The notes: generated from the sequence alone by a model not told the origin. Counted from the stretch's first letter, positions 27,056 to 40,179 are shown. The stretch is DNA of 64,000 nt from Ancylostoma caninum (GCA_037903475.1 JBAJFG010000028.1:558001-622000), one strand, 5' to 3'. A program made the numbers and translations.

Positions 27056-29869
27056 AGTTTTAAGGACAGGTCTTCCTATGATGTCTGGAATTTATGTTAA
27101 AGATTGAGAAAGGCCGAATTCTGATAAAAATATAATGAAAACTGTTCAATTGCTGATTACAATGCAAGACTATGTACCACCAAGAATGGTGGAATCAAGG
27201 ACGTAGTTTACGCCCATGTGAAAGCAAAAGGGGGTCACGTATTTGGCAGATCCGAATCGCACCCCCTGCATTACCCTGGTACCACCTTATGGGAGGTCGG
27301 CCGCGCGGTCGCTTTCTGTCGCGAGGGTACCATCGCAGAACCGCAGAACTCCATCGACCATCCGAGCATCTCATGAGATGTCCTGCGTACCGATGTTTCG
27401 ACTTATCGGCGTGAAGAACAGCGTCATGGACCATCGACATTGCTCTAATATCTGAGTTGTGTAGACGACGCTCTCGCTGCTGGCGCAAGGACAGCCCAAG
27501 CATGCGACGTTCAAGTGAGACCTGGGCCGAGCGAAGCTGAGTCTCAGCGATTTTTGTCAGCGCCCACGTTTCGCTCGCGTAGCACAGGGAGGCGGCACGG
27601 TCGAGTTGAAGAGATCCGCGCGTAGCTTCTGGTCCTTGGTGTTCTCGAGTACGCTTTCAATCGAATTATAAGCGGCCCAGCCTGCTCGTCGTCTCCTCGC
27701 GATCTCAGGCTTGATGTCGTTCTCCATGTTTAGGAGGCGACCAAGATAGATGTACGTCTGACGTCTTCGAGGGGAACACCCTGAAGAAATACCGGCTGCT
27801 GACTATAAAATGCGCTCCTCACGACCTTCATTTTAGTCGTGTTGATGCTGAGACCTGTTCTTGTTCCTTCTTCGTCCAGCCGTCTAAGCATTCCAGAGGC
27901 ATCGTCCGGTGACCTCGTGATCAGAACTATGTCATCTGCGAAGCGTAGATGGTTCAGCCGCTTCCCGTCGATGAAGACTCCAAAGGTGCTCCAGTGCAGT
28001 TGCGAATGACCGACTCCAAACACGCTGAGAATAAATTTGGTGAAACTGGGTCGCCTTGACGAACTCCTTTCTCCACAGGTACCTCGATATCGTTGAGAAA
28101 CGGCAGAAACACCGTGGTGCATCCCGAGTAGCACTCACACAAAACCTTCATGTACCACGACTCAACACTCTGTTCTTCCAGCGCTTTCCAGACCTTCGCC
28201 GGTTCCACTGAATCGAATGCCTTTTTGTAGTGAACAAAAGTCAGCACTAGCGGTTCTTGGTATTCTCGGGCGGCCTCGATCAATCGACAGCAGGTGATTA
28301 TGTGATCCAGCGCGCTGAACTTGCGCCGGAATCCTGCCTGCTCTACCGGTTGAGCTTCGTCCGGCGTCCTCCGAATGCGCGTCAGGAGGCAACGCGTGAA
28401 AACCTTGTATAACACTGGCAGTAGCGTGATAGGACGGTAGTTTTCCAAGTTTTCTTTGTCTCCTTTTTTGAAAAGAAGAATGGTCGAGGACCGCTTCCAA
28501 GCTACTGGTACTTCACATTTTGCAAGGTAGCGGGAGAACCGTCTCGCCAGTGCGGCGTACAGAGTGGGTCCGCAAGCCTGTAGAAGTTCCACTGTAATTC
28601 CATCAGAACAGGAGCTTTTCCTCGCGGCATCATCTCAATCGCATGTCGCACCTCCGACGATAGGAACGGCAGCACCTCTTCTCCGGAGCTCAAAACATTA
28701 GTAGTTTGGCCCGATGCTGATCTGAAGAGGGCAGAGTAGAAGTTCTTCATGATACTCTCCATTCCTAGTCGAGACGTACAACGCGAACCATTTGGAGCTT
28801 TCAAACACGGGATCGATAGACGATGTTCTGCCAGCGCACGCTTTTCCACCTTCAGGCTGCACTTACTGTGGGCGGCATCAAGCAGATGATTTCTAACGAA
28901 GTTTGCGTGGTCCTCAACTAGCATTTGCCTGCAGAGTCTGTTCAGGATTGCGTATTCTACCTGATTCCCTTGTCGATCCATGTGCCTCCGCTTCTCAAGA
29001 AGGGCGCGGGTGCCGCTGGAGATTCGTCCTGTTACATGGTTGGGTGCTACGGCACGACACTCATTCCTGATCTTGACGATGGTTTCAACCAGCTGAGTGT
29101 AATACTCGTTAAGGTCGTCTACCATCTCAAAGGCCTCCTTGGCAGCAGCGACTCTGACCATCTCTTCATCTAGGATAGTTGGTCGTGGGCGCCTCGAGCG
29201 TATTCGGGCTAAGCGGACGTGTCCTCGGTCGAAATGCAGCCGTGCTCGTAATAAGCGATGGTCGCTTCCCGTGTTGATGATGGGACAACACCAACGTCCG
29301 TGATAACTCGCTTGTTACATAAGATATGATCGAGTTCGTGATAGTGTTCCCCATTGGGAGAGACATATGACCATCTTTCTGCTACATTCTTCACAAACTG
29401 GCTGTTCCCATGGAAGAGGTGGTGCGTTTCACAGAAGTTTGCGAGCCTTTCTCCGGCCTCGTTCCTCTGCTCTGCCGAGTTCGGTCTGATAAATACTTCT
29501 CCAACGTTTCGTGATCCTATGCGAGCGTTGAAGTCACCCATTACCACAACATAGGTGCTCTTCTGGGAACGGATGAGATCACTGAGGTCGCTGTGAAACT
29601 CGTCGTGTTCTTCTTCATACCTATTCGCGGTAGGCGCGTAGGCCTGGATGACGGAGACATCGATGTCCTTTGACAGCGATGCTGTTAGTACTCCCAGCCG
29701 ATCTCCATGAAATTTGGCACTTGTGATGTTTCTGGCGAAGTTTGGTGCCACGATGAAGCCCACTCCCCCCCCCCCCCCGACGTTGAGCCGGTTTTACGAG
29801 CTCCTAGAAAACCAGCGGCACCGTTATTCCATGTGCACGTCAGAAGTTCCTTCCGTTTCGTTTCGCTCA
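24251..29869. repeat. Palindrome 2 (arms about 2.8 kb, 9-nt loop)
   Basis: 24251-27055 is the reverse complement of 27065-29869, with only a few differences (for example two bases near 24500 and its mirror). The 9-nt loop is 27056-27064. The arms are two tail-to-tail copies of the same degenerate RTE element. Shared frameshifts mean that duplication came after inactivation. Confidence 0.93.
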
Positions 29870-30290
29870 ATCCAATGACATCGTACTTAATCCGTTGTGA
29901 TTCCTCAATTAATACCGATAGCTGAGCGGCCAAACTGACGCTAAGACAGTTGTATGTGCAAGCAATCAGATGGCTCACCCTTGTCCGTTTCCTATGGTAG
30001 CCTACGGCCCTGAGATTTCTTCGCCTTCGGCTGTGTGTGGATCCAGCGCTACCTGACTGGGCAGGGACAGCCTGCAGGGGACTAAGGCGAGTGGATGAAG
30101 TTGTGGGAGCGAGGATTGGTGGCCTGGTCACTCCGGCTTCGCCGTGCTGGGGCTAGGCGCAGAGCCGCCCATTCACGCGCTGGGTGCGCGAACTGCGTGG
30201 CCGGTGAGCCGTTAGCCGCTTTCCTGGACGGATCCGGTTGGCGTTCACCCCTTCACCGCTATGAGGTGGCACATGAAGGAGTCAGTGGTG
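27065..30290 (-). pseudogene. RTE-type retrotransposon copy 2 (longer, with endonuclease N-terminus)
   Basis: Read on the minus strand, this copy extends beyond the palindrome. The frame 30131-29685 adds the endonuclease start (TYNCLSV, then YDVIGLSETKRKE). The endonuclease frame then shifts at a run of C (29764-29779) into 29763-29209. Reverse-transcriptase frames follow (29161-28502, 28592-27954, 28134-27730), with FADD at 27931-27942. GC-rich sequence at about 30090-30290 is probably the element's 5' leader; its exact edge is uncertain. Frame breaks make it inactive. Confidence 0.88.
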
Positions 30291-30566
30291 TAACAGTGAT
30301 TACATTCTATGGGTTCAAATTTCGCTTAACAAGACATTTCCGGGAGAACGAAGCAAAAAACTTATGTTTGACAATACGAAGGGCGAGAGAACATTTTGGC
30401 GGCTCATTTTTCGGCTGTCACCACTCTATTTAGATGTAATGGACATCTCCTAGACGAACATTTTATAAAAAAACGAGCGAAGAGCTCTAAAATACTATAT
30501 AACACCTAGACCCACGTCCTTTGAAGAGGATTTTCAACAACCAAATGACGGGAACAAAAGAACGGT

Positions 30567-30610
<44 letters not shown>

Positions 30611-33600
30611 AACCAATATCAAGGAGTGTCAGGAAAATGGAGGAGAACAAAGGAGGGGAACTGCAGAAAATACGTACCATGGTTTGAAACAAACATACAG
30701 ATTATCTTACGGATTACCATTCAATTCGTCTTCTTCAACAGAACTAACAGGGCTAGGTCTCATGAGAAACTAACCATGTAAACTAACGATGGTTAGCCTG
30801 ATTAGGTATCCAGGAGAATTCGCAAAGTTAAAATACGCAGAACGTTAAAGATGCTTGGCTAGCCTGGTTTTCTTGGCCACGCGTCCATCAATTTCAGCCT
30901 AGATCATTCTGGATTCATTCTCTGCTTTACAAAAAAATGTTTCAAAAGGGGAGGGATCTCGCAAAGAAAAAATATTCTGTTGAGGAGGTGATTTGTAACG
31001 AAGTCTTTGCAGTTGAATGCAGAACGATTAAATATCTCGAATCCGTTGTTTACATTTCCTGTAGTGATCTCGATAAGGAGTTATACCTACTTTTTATCGC
31101 AGATGCTGCGTCCATGTTCTCCAAATGCATGGGGTTCATATTGAAAAGGAATGTTCTGCTAAGGTGCCGCTGATACCGTCGTCTAACTCCGATTGAAGCT
31201 CCTCACACGGGCTCACTATTCGGAGTTTCTTCAGGAGAAAGTGGGCAATGCCGTTACAGAGAACAGTGCAGGAGAATTGGGAAGCAAAACCGAGATCGAT
31301 GACTCAGACTGCCCATAGGGGTAACATAGCGTTATGAAAAGCCAGTTTTATCAAGTATCTTTTCCTCGTTAGTGAAAAGGAATATAGAGAATGACCAGCA
31401 ATGTAGAAAAACATTGGTCGAAAGCGTGGCCTGAAGCAATTAATGAATGACCAACCGGTGAGGGTGCCGTTTGGCCTCGAGGAATACCTGTCGCCGTCGC
31501 TTGATTCCACGGATTCCATAAAATTTCATGATCAAATTTTCCACGTCTATATAAACTGGCATAAAACGATTTCTGTATTGGTCTTCAATGTTGTCTTTGA
31601 GCAATATTTTTGTCGAATTTTGTTGAGTCAAATTGTAGTTCTTAAAAAGTTGTGCGGGCTCCCATCAGTTCTAGGCATGAGCGTCGTCATTAATTCCTGG
31701 CATCTACTATTGAATCAGCACGCCCGCTTCAGAATACCCGAAAATCAACACAATTTATTTTGTATTTTTGCACCACTTCTCATCTACCTTCTGCGTTATG
31801 TAGGACTCACACCGCATTATCACAACCAATACATTTTGATTGAATGAGTGGGAGTCCAACGCACTCATCCGCTCGATCGTCTGTGCTCTTACACACCTTC
31901 CGATTTCAGTGGTGTTTACGCTCCCTTCGACCATACAATATTACACCTTTTCGAGACATATTCACTAACGAATTTATTTAATGGTCACAACGTTATGTGT
32001 TACGTACCATAATGTATTAGGTTGCCGGAAGAGTTGAAATACTGCAAACCTCAACTTCCGAATTTCTCTACTCAATTGAAAATATTTAAGAAAAGCAGTA
32101 TTCACCGCATGCGTCCGCCACCTGTGACCACCTGTTATGGGGAGACCAACAACTGTGATATTTTTAGCTGAATTTGCCAATCACCAATCAGATAACCTAG
32201 TGCGACCACGAGATAGCTGATGAGCACGAAGTTGCTAGTGCATAGTGTTGTTGTTGCGCATTACGTGTTCCTGTTGCTACCGACAAACTTTAGTAAAAGG
32301 CGAAAGATTTTCTCAGCTAAATGTAAAAAAGCCAGAGGGAAAATCATGAAACCTATACCACCTTATTATTATATCATTGTATTATTATATATTATTATAT
32401 TATTATATCACCTGAACTCTTATTGTTTTTGTGCCGACCGAGTTGCTGCCAGTGATCCATCCCTTTGTACCTTTTATGTACCAAATTTGTTAGGGAATTC
32501 TGGGCGGTCGTTGCGAGTGTTATTCCGTTTCTGTGCTATTTCAGCTAACACTGCTGCTAGTCTTTCCTTGAGGTTTTCTTCTGTCGCTCTTTTGCACTGC
32601 TTTGCGAGCTCGGAGATCATCTGTTAATTGCCAGCGAGTGGACGGTTCTCTAAGATAGCTTCAGAGGTTGGCAATTATCATAGATAACCTAAATCGTCGT
32701 GATATACATTTGATTACCAGCATGCACATGCACAAATTCTACGGCATAGAAATGTAGTAATAATATAAAGCAAAAAATGCCTGAGATTGCAGCGGAATAC
32801 AAAATTTTTGATTGAATGACATAGTCTTCGTGTGCGCGTGTCTTCTCCATCGTGAAATACGTATAAATCATTATCAGCAAACACAAGATGGATTTTACTA
32901 TTAGGTTGACGCAAAAGAACTGACGTCCCTTTGTATTGACTCTATTCTCTTCCACAACTTTAATGAACTATAAATTCGGCAAACCATAAGCTTCCTTTGA
33001 TTAGCAGGGACCATTGTTTATCGTGTGAGCAGGTCCATGACGTCGTAGGCTTATATTTCGTGGAACAGCGAAGCTAAGAACAACGAGAACCTCGTTTTCA
33101 CATCGTCATGTTTCGCGAATTTTCTCTTGTGGAGTAAAAACCTCTGGAGCTGGGAAGACCGGCAGAAATACGACAATTTTCCTGAGGAATACAATGACTA
33201 TTCAAGCGTTTTCCAATTAAATTATCAAATTTCAAGTCAGCTCCTGGGAGGCATCTCAAGCATTTTTCCAGCAGACAGCTCTCGACTTTTTGGGGCCAAT
33301 GAGAGAAATAGGTGTTGTTGGAGGTGTACTTTCTGGAAAGCAGTTTGGAGCGAGTCATCCAGCAGGAATCCTTGAAATAAGGAGGGAAATGCTTCAAAAT
33401 GTGCTCATCTACGTTTCCCTTGAAGCGAAGCCGTTGCTTCGGAGCCTACACGTGGACTACATCGTGATGTCTTCGTCAAATACAAAGAGTGTATTTTAGG
33501 CTGCATTGCTTGTAGTACTGTAGAAAAACCAAGGAAACGTAAAAAATTGAGAAAGAGGTTTCGAGATTTTCCGTCATTTAACGTCTGCTAACTGCAAGGG

Positions 33601-33884
33601 AATATACTGAAAAAATTTAAGAGCTTTCTTTATTCGACAAGCATTTGACCAGATCTAGATATAAGACTCTGTCCAAACGGAATTGTGTTTTTGAGAAAAA
33701 GTGGCGCCATTTCTTTTCAATCTAATATATAGAGATATTCCGTGTGGACTGCGATGGTCTCAAAAATTCGAAGAATTACGAAGAATCATTATTTTCACAG
33801 TGATGCTCTTTCTCAATTGCCAATTGGTTACTCATTGGATTTCTGAATTTTCATTCTATGCTTGTGCAACAAATGGCTAACATA
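30291..33884. other. Unassigned DNA with simple repeats
   Basis: Contains an (AT)n tract at 30570-30609 and a TTA-rich tract at about 32363-32410. Open frames (for example 31443-31847 and 33290-33499) have no recognisable family or exon chain. Confidence 0.4.
30570..30609. repeat. (AT)n microsatellite
   Basis: About 20 uninterrupted AT dinucleotides. Confidence 0.95.
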
Positions 33885-34095
33885 CAGGGTGACCCAAAAG
33901 TCTTTAGCAAGGGTTAGCGATGTAAAAACGCAGCGCAAAGAGGAAAAATAACTAGATCTTCAGAGCAGTTTATCATCAAAAAAGACAATAAAAATATGCA
34001 ATTCATATCTCAAAAAAATCTCTTTTGAGGTAGCAGAGGCGAAGGTGCTTCATGGCGGAATCGCACGTGGACATTACTACATCATCACTAATTTC

Positions 34096-34365
34096 CAGTG
34101 GCGGACGCAGGGGGGGGGGGGGGCCCCCCCCGAGAATGGGTCGCCAAATTTTCGAAATTACTTTACAATACAAATAAAAATCTTGTGTTAGTTTATTTTT
34201 AATTGTTTATTTTTATTATTATTTTTAATATATTTTTTATTTATTGTTTATTATTATAATTAATATTATTATTAATTTTATTTTCCGTCTGGGTCCCCAA
34301 AACGGCGGAGACCCCACTTTTCTTCCCACGCCCCCCCTCCCGCCCACTTTCTGCGTCCGCCACTG
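34096..34365. mobile_element. hAT-type MITE inserted in the Tc1-like element
   Basis: This 270-bp element has ends CAGTGGCGGACGCAG and its reverse complement. It is flanked by a perfect 8-bp duplication CTAATTTC (34088-34095 and 34366-34373). TIRs starting CAG and 8-bp duplications are typical of hAT. The interior is a G/C run followed by AT-rich DNA, with no coding capacity. A second copy lies at 47324-48276. Confidence 0.9.
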
Positions 34366-34727
34366 CTAATTTCCCTTCCATCTTTCGCCAGTGCGACTTT
34401 CAGGGCAGCAACTGAAGAGTAGGATTTCGTTGAGACCTTAGCTCCCAATATCCCCCATATTCCATACGCCAGTGGATTCAGATCGGGAAAAGAGGGGGGC
34501 CATTCCGATGCGGCGATGAAGTCGCAGAGGTGGTCGCGCTTCCAATTTTGGGTCAACTTGGAAGTGCGTGCTGGTGCACCGTCCTGCTGAGAAATCCAGA
34601 TTGGAACCAAAATGGTATCGTGCCCAAGGAAGCAATGCACCCTCCAGAACCTTCTCGACGTAGATGTGTGCATTTATCTTTACTCCAGTTTCGAGAAAAA
34701 ACGAGAGGCGCCTTCCCAGTTGACATC

Positions 34728-34833
34728 ACTGCCCACACCATAACTTAGCCCGGATACTGTGTTCTTCCCGAAATCCGACCACTGCCCACACCATAACTTG
34801 GCCCGGATATTGTGTTCTTCCCGAAATGATGCA
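34728..34833. repeat. 53-bp tandem duplication inside the Tc1-like transposase
   Basis: 34728-34780 and 34781-34833 differ by only a few bases. 53 is not a multiple of 3, so the duplication breaks the reading frame. Confidence 0.88.
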
Positions 34834-35554
34834 TTTGTGGAACTCACACCCTTAGCTAGTATGCGATATTCTGTTTGTTGTGCTTTTGTTCCTTCTAAAA
34901 AAGTTTTTTATCAGACCACACCACCCGAAGATGTTGCCCACGGCGCAGACGGTGCACCAATGCCTTTGACCGTTCGTATCTCCTTTTCTTCACATTTGCG
35001 GACAACAGGTGCCACTTCTGACGCTTGTATGGATACGCAAGCCGTTTACGAATGATCCTTCGAAAAGTCTCACGAGGCATATTCAATTTTTTGCCAAGTT
35101 TCTCATTGACTGAGATGAGTTTCTGACGCACCTCTTACGGACCTTCTCGATATTTTCTCGGATACTTTGAGTTTTTGGACGTCCTGTCCTTCTCAGGTCC
35201 TTGATGCTGCCTGTCTCCTTGTAACGGTTCAGTGTGTACTTCACCGTTAACTGAGGGAGCTTCAGAACTTTGGCGATTCGTGGGGCGAAACATTTCTCTT
35301 TATGCAGCCGTACGATTGAAGCTCGTTCATTGTCAGACAACATGCTTATATAGCAACTCTTAAGTGGAGTTTCGTTGAGGAACCGTAGAAAACAACCCAC
35401 TGGTTATTTCACAAATGAAATTGAAATGAACCATACTCCTTCTAGCATTCTTCAATACCGGCCAAAAACTTTTGGGTCACCCTGGATGATTCCCGGCATG
35501 CATCGCAATTTCCCTACTTTGTTCTCTTTGTTGGGCCGCTTTCCACAAACTTGG

Positions 35555-35563
35555 TATATATAG
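35555..35563 (+). promoter_or_regulatory. TATA-like element of gene B
   Basis: TATATATAG lies 105 nt upstream of the gene B start codon and 70 nt after the end of the dead Tc1-like element. Assignment is by position and sequence only. Confidence 0.4.
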
Positions 35564-35667
35564 CTCATCTGAATATCAAATTTATAATACTGACAACAAG
35601 CTAGATTTATCGTGAAGAATGTTGGTTATAGATTCTCAATTTCATTCCCGAAGCTGAAGTGCTCAAA

Positions 35668-38600
35668 ATGGGTTTCTCCTTCGTGTTCTTCCTACTTGTT
35701 ATTCTTGATGTGTTTGCCACAGAAGAAAATGGACCAGCAAATGCCAGAGAAGACATGGATGAGCTGTCTGGTGAGCATTGTTTATTCTTTTTTTTTGTAA
35801 GCATCTTGTTAGGTACGTCCTGATATGAGAAATACATAACAAGCAAGCACAAATAGTGTAGCATAGCTCTTTAAACTCAAGGCAAGGCAAGCAATATATA
35901 CTAGTAGCTGACGATTCATGCTATGGTCACTACTGTGATTCACTAGTGACTCGTCTAGACAGGGATGAAAATTCCCACGAGGCATGCCTTTGATGGAAGA
36001 GTTTTTCCTTGGTCGAATGTGAAACTGTGCGGATTCGCACATCTCTCCAACAGAATCACTACTTCGGCTTATCATGGCTCCCATCAAATATTGAGGATGC
36101 CTAAATTGCAGCGAGATGTTCTAGATCATGTTGCTTTAGGATGATTCATGTAGCTCCTGTCGAACAGTCCCAGCAGCGTATCAGCAACCAGGGAAGGCTA
36201 TCGTTTCTGGGACGTCAGGGTCTAGCGAACTTAACTTTGTTTCTGATTCAACAGTACATAATAAGCAGGTCTTCTCCTTCACGCATATCCATTGTTAACT
36301 ACAAATAACTACAAATAGTTTGATAAGTACTTTACTTGAACACAACCTAGCTGCTAACAATCGTATAAGACTATTTGGCCTTGTCTTGTTGAGCCGGCTT
36401 GGAGTCGTTACAACTACTTGTTAGGCTTGCATGTATCGGTGAAATGGCCTTCTTCAGAGTGTGAGAAGACAGTATGAGCAAGCCATCCGGTCAAACTCCA
36501 CTTCATTTTCGCGCAAATTATTGACCTCTCTCTAAATAGCATTTGTCATATGATGAAATGATGGTGAAACGCAGTCGAACTCTCAACGCCCGCGAAATTA
36601 AAATCAATGCTCTATCATTCTTCATATGAGAGAACTTTTTCGACTTGCAGAAACTCCAGTAATCCAGATGAATACTAATTAAGATCTTGTTCCGGCTCGA
36701 TGAAGCTCAACAAATAATCTTCGCATGAAGCGCGTGAGTTTGCAACAGCGTTCATACTGGGGAGCACAAGAACAGAGTTTCACTTCGTCGCACAATGTCG
36801 GACGTGGAAGTAATGGAAGCGCAAAAATGACAGTGTTCCTTCAATATTTAGGTGATGCCAATTCTGCATTTCAGTGTTTCGAAAATTCGGCAATCTAGCT
36901 CCTTAAATGGCTCAGTTTAACATCTGGTCATGCTGAATAACCCCAGGTTGAAGGTCCAGAAGGGCCGAAATTGACCAACATAAGAATGATATCAAATCTC
37001 CAGCTGAATCCTGAAGTCCAAACGTGTTGCCATGTGACTTCAAGTGATCAATGTTGACCCATTGACGTTCCTAAATGTCATCTGAATCCTGCTTGTTATC
37101 CGACTAATCTGGCTCATGTTATCTTCACAACTCCACTAGATTTTAGTGGAGTTTTGGCGGAAAAGAGCGAATTCTAAATTTTCTTCCAAATCCTTAAATT
37201 TTGGCAGATTTTAGGCGGAAACGAATGCTGTGTATTGAGCCAATAAAGAAGCTAGTACTGATAGTTATACCATGTGAACAACATAAGCAAACATAAAATT
37301 TTAGCATATTTGATTTCTTCTTAACATTATGCTTGATAGTTCGAAAACTGTTGTATATTTCAAGAGGGTGGAAGTGGAATGAGCATCAACCAAGAGCCCT
37401 ATGAAGAAAAGCCGTTCAAGGAAAACGAATCGCGGAAGGATTTAGGCGAAAGTGAACAATCAACTGCTCTCCCAAGTTCTATCACGAGCGCTGTTCAACT
37501 ACTTGTAAGTCGTAGTACTCTTATTGGAAGAAAAATGTCGGTTCCAACAAGCATTTAGAGCGCTGAAGGTTTACTACCACGAAATGTTGCGGATGTCCTG
37601 ACGAGCGGTGTGTTTCCAGTTATAAATTTTTAATAGGCGAATTGTGTAGCTGCTAATTAAGGGTGTTCGCAAGATCATGTTGACAGCTCCTTCTGTGAAA
37701 GTTACCTTTCCGAATACACTAATACGGTCAAGAAATGGGCTGCTGAAAACGGCCTGGTTTTCGACGAACATTTCTGGCAGGTATGCCCGTGAACAATTGG
37801 ACTGATAGTGATTCTATTCCTGGTTACAGTTCTAGTGGTCTCTGCTAATCCTAGAAATTTTACCGCTTGTCAAGGTTATTGTTTGGTGAAGTCGTAAAAA
37901 AGTCGACGAGATAAAGAAAACGACAAAACTTTTACATCACCTCAATAGAAACCCATGGTAAGTACGGGGAAGGAAGCTCACGAAGGAGGAAAAACGTTAG
38001 TTGCTATTCTCCATAGACAAAGTCCTTTGAACTCAGGACCGATGGAATGATGCTGGCAGGCATTTAAAAAAATCGTGTTGTTGCCTCGTCACACCACTCA
38101 CAATAATTGGTTATATTGCCATTTGAAGCAAGATGAAATCACATGAAGAGTACTGCTACGAATTCTACCTAACTACGGTTAAATTTGCATTTCATGCAAG
38201 GCGCCGATATTTTGTGCGATTCAACTCAGTGAAGGATTTTCGCACATGCTACAAACTAGGGCTGCATAAGGAAGAGATCGCTGAGGCGGTGTTGATAGAA
38301 ATATAGCAGGTGTAGCACGAAATTACTGCATGACCACATTTTGGCAGTCAACAGCATCAACAACGAAGCTTCAACTGTATCACACTTATTTATTCACTTT
38401 ATTATTTATTTATTTATTTGTCTATTTATCATATACATAGTGGTAAGTCACAATGCAACTCTTTGCAAGGAATGTAAATTAAGAAAGGACCATGGAAAAG
38501 GTACTGAAGGCTTGAATAATCAATAACGTTAGAGATTTCATCTGCGGCATAGTGAGACTATCAACCCTATTGATTCACCGCTGCCCCGCTAACATAGCGT

Positions 38601-40179
38601 TTACGTAGTGGCCGAGCAGTTTCTTGAATATAACCACTTCAAGGAAGGTGACTTCATGTGAGACGAGATCCTCGGCTCCGCATCTATAGGTTTCTCACAG
38701 TCCATCCTACCAGCGCCACATCTCTTTCATCTGACGTTCCGCTTCGTAAAAACAGGGTGAAATATTCACGATCAGAACCTCAGGATCTTCAAAAACCGTT
38801 CTATGGCTCAAAGGCTAGCCAATAATTATGTACACAAGCATATTTCTGTTACATTTCATTGCACACATTCCTGAGTACTGACATTTCATGTAATGAAGTA
38901 GTGAAAAAAGACTATGTCGGAATGTCACGCGAGACATCTGAAATGATTTAGAGGCATTGCTTGTGATGAGCAAAGGAGATGATGCAGAAGATGACATTAC
39001 TGAATTGATTCACAATGATTTGACGATTTCATCAAACCAACTCGATCTTCCTGCTAACGCCAGACTCTGAAGCATCTTTTGGGCTCGCTTCGCTGGTCTC
39101 GCATTGGTGTATCCGTTCTCCTCTATTGAGTGCCAGAGCACCACTCTCATAGGTCGCTCCCGACTGTGGACTAGTTCAGCGAAATCTTTCCCATAACAAA
39201 GCGCTGGCGCACCACTCTGGCAGGTGTGGACTCCTCTAGCGAGATTATCGCCACTACTGAACGCCGGCGCCCTTGCAAGAGTGCACCGCCCGGCGATATC
39301 ATCCCCACTACAAAGCCTCGGTGAACCACACCACTCTCGCGCGTATGGACACCTCGTCTTTTTCAATGGTGAGCGCTGACTCACCGCTATGGCTGGGCGC
39401 AGAGTTCCCGACGCCTACGACGACGTCGTTAGCGTCGACCATGTAGGATGGGGGTAGGCGGCGCCGGCGTCAAGAAGTTAGTAATTGCGCACGAAGGTGG
39501 AGTGCGATGTGTGCTCTATTCTTGCATTGGGAGAGATGCGCCGCTCGAACCACCGCAGCATCTCGTCCGCAGCGAAAACACTCTCGAAGTTGTCGTCGGT
39601 ATATGGAGCTTTGCAGCCAGCCTCTCGCCTCCTTGTCAGAGCAGCTATTATCCGCGCCACTCCCCTTCCGTCTGGCTCCTCTTCTTTCTAACGGCATCCT
39701 ACACGTCTCTTTCCTTTTATAAGATCTTGTAATAGCACACCAGTATCGCTCATTCATTCTGTCATTAAAGGAACTTAACATGTCTGAACATGACTGGAAG
39801 GGACCGAACCACCTGTGAACCGAGGTAAAGATCAAAAACCACCATCTTTTCGTACATAACTCGACGCGCTGAACACGATGCTGTCGGTAGTTGAGAGAGC
39901 CAATCGAGAAGAAGTAAGATTGCCGTTGTTATTGGGTAGCTGAACTGTGATGGAACTTTACGAGAGCTTGTGGTTTTCTAATATTAGTATCGTAGACGGA
40001 CTGTGCATAGAACTGGCCGTCACAAAAGGAGGTCCTTCGGTCGGACAGAAGACTTTTTTCAGGCATGCAAAATGCTGTCTGAAGTGGAGGGTTTGGTGCA
40101 GATGTGCTGTGCTGGCTTCCGCTCAACGTGTCTCTCTTCCCTACAAGAAAACACTCTTCAAAACGGTACTGAAGGCTAG
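35668..40179 (+). CDS. Gene B: small secreted six-cysteine protein, paralogue of the C-terminal part of gene A
   Basis: Exons: 35668-35770, 37365-37504, 37559-37607, 37662-37780 and 40063-40179 (TAG). They join in frame to give about 175 residues. Residues 1-18 are a clear signal peptide (MGFSFVFFLLVILDVFA). A charged, polar segment follows, then the conserved LLPRNVADVLTSG, then the domain C-x9-C-x29-C-x12-CC-x6-C. Motifs shared with gene C are VFDEHFW and CC..FRSTCLS. The 119-nt exon has the same length and phase as in genes A and C. No AATAAA follows the stop closely. A GT donor at 40166 (after AAC G) would let the last exon splice in phase to 40274, giving a two-domain B-C protein. Secretion is well supported; function is unknown. 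Confidence 0.78.
38381..38430. repeat. TTTA-rich simple repeat in gene B intron 4
   Basis: Repeated TTTA/TTAT units with few interruptions. Confidence 0.8.
39070..39375. repeat. Degenerate GC-rich minisatellite, about 60-bp unit, in gene B intron 4
   Basis: About four diverged copies of a unit containing GCACCACTCT, then GTGTGGACT, then a (G/A)CGA(G/A)AT(T/C)(A/T)TC motif. No coding sense was recognised. Confidence 0.6.

Larger units (their letters stand above)
33885..35484 (-). mobile_element. Tc1/mariner-superfamily element (DD37D type), inactive
   Basis: The ends carry inverted repeats beginning CAGGGTGACCCAAAAGT (33885 and, inverted, 35484). TA lies at the left flank. Minus-strand transposase pieces: a helix-turn-helix region at 35083-35400 (GRPKTQS between two HTH halves), the first catalytic Asp in VVWSDKKLF (34895-35131), a middle part at 34553-34741, and the C-terminal catalytic part at 34374-34600. 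The C-terminal part has QQDGAPARTSK and PPSFPDLNPLAY. By spacing (37 residues) the third acidic residue is replaced by Ala (PLAYGIW). Frameshifts, a 53-bp tandem duplication and a MITE insertion confirm inactivity. The right end lies about 70 bp upstream of the TATA box of gene B. Confidence 0.88.
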
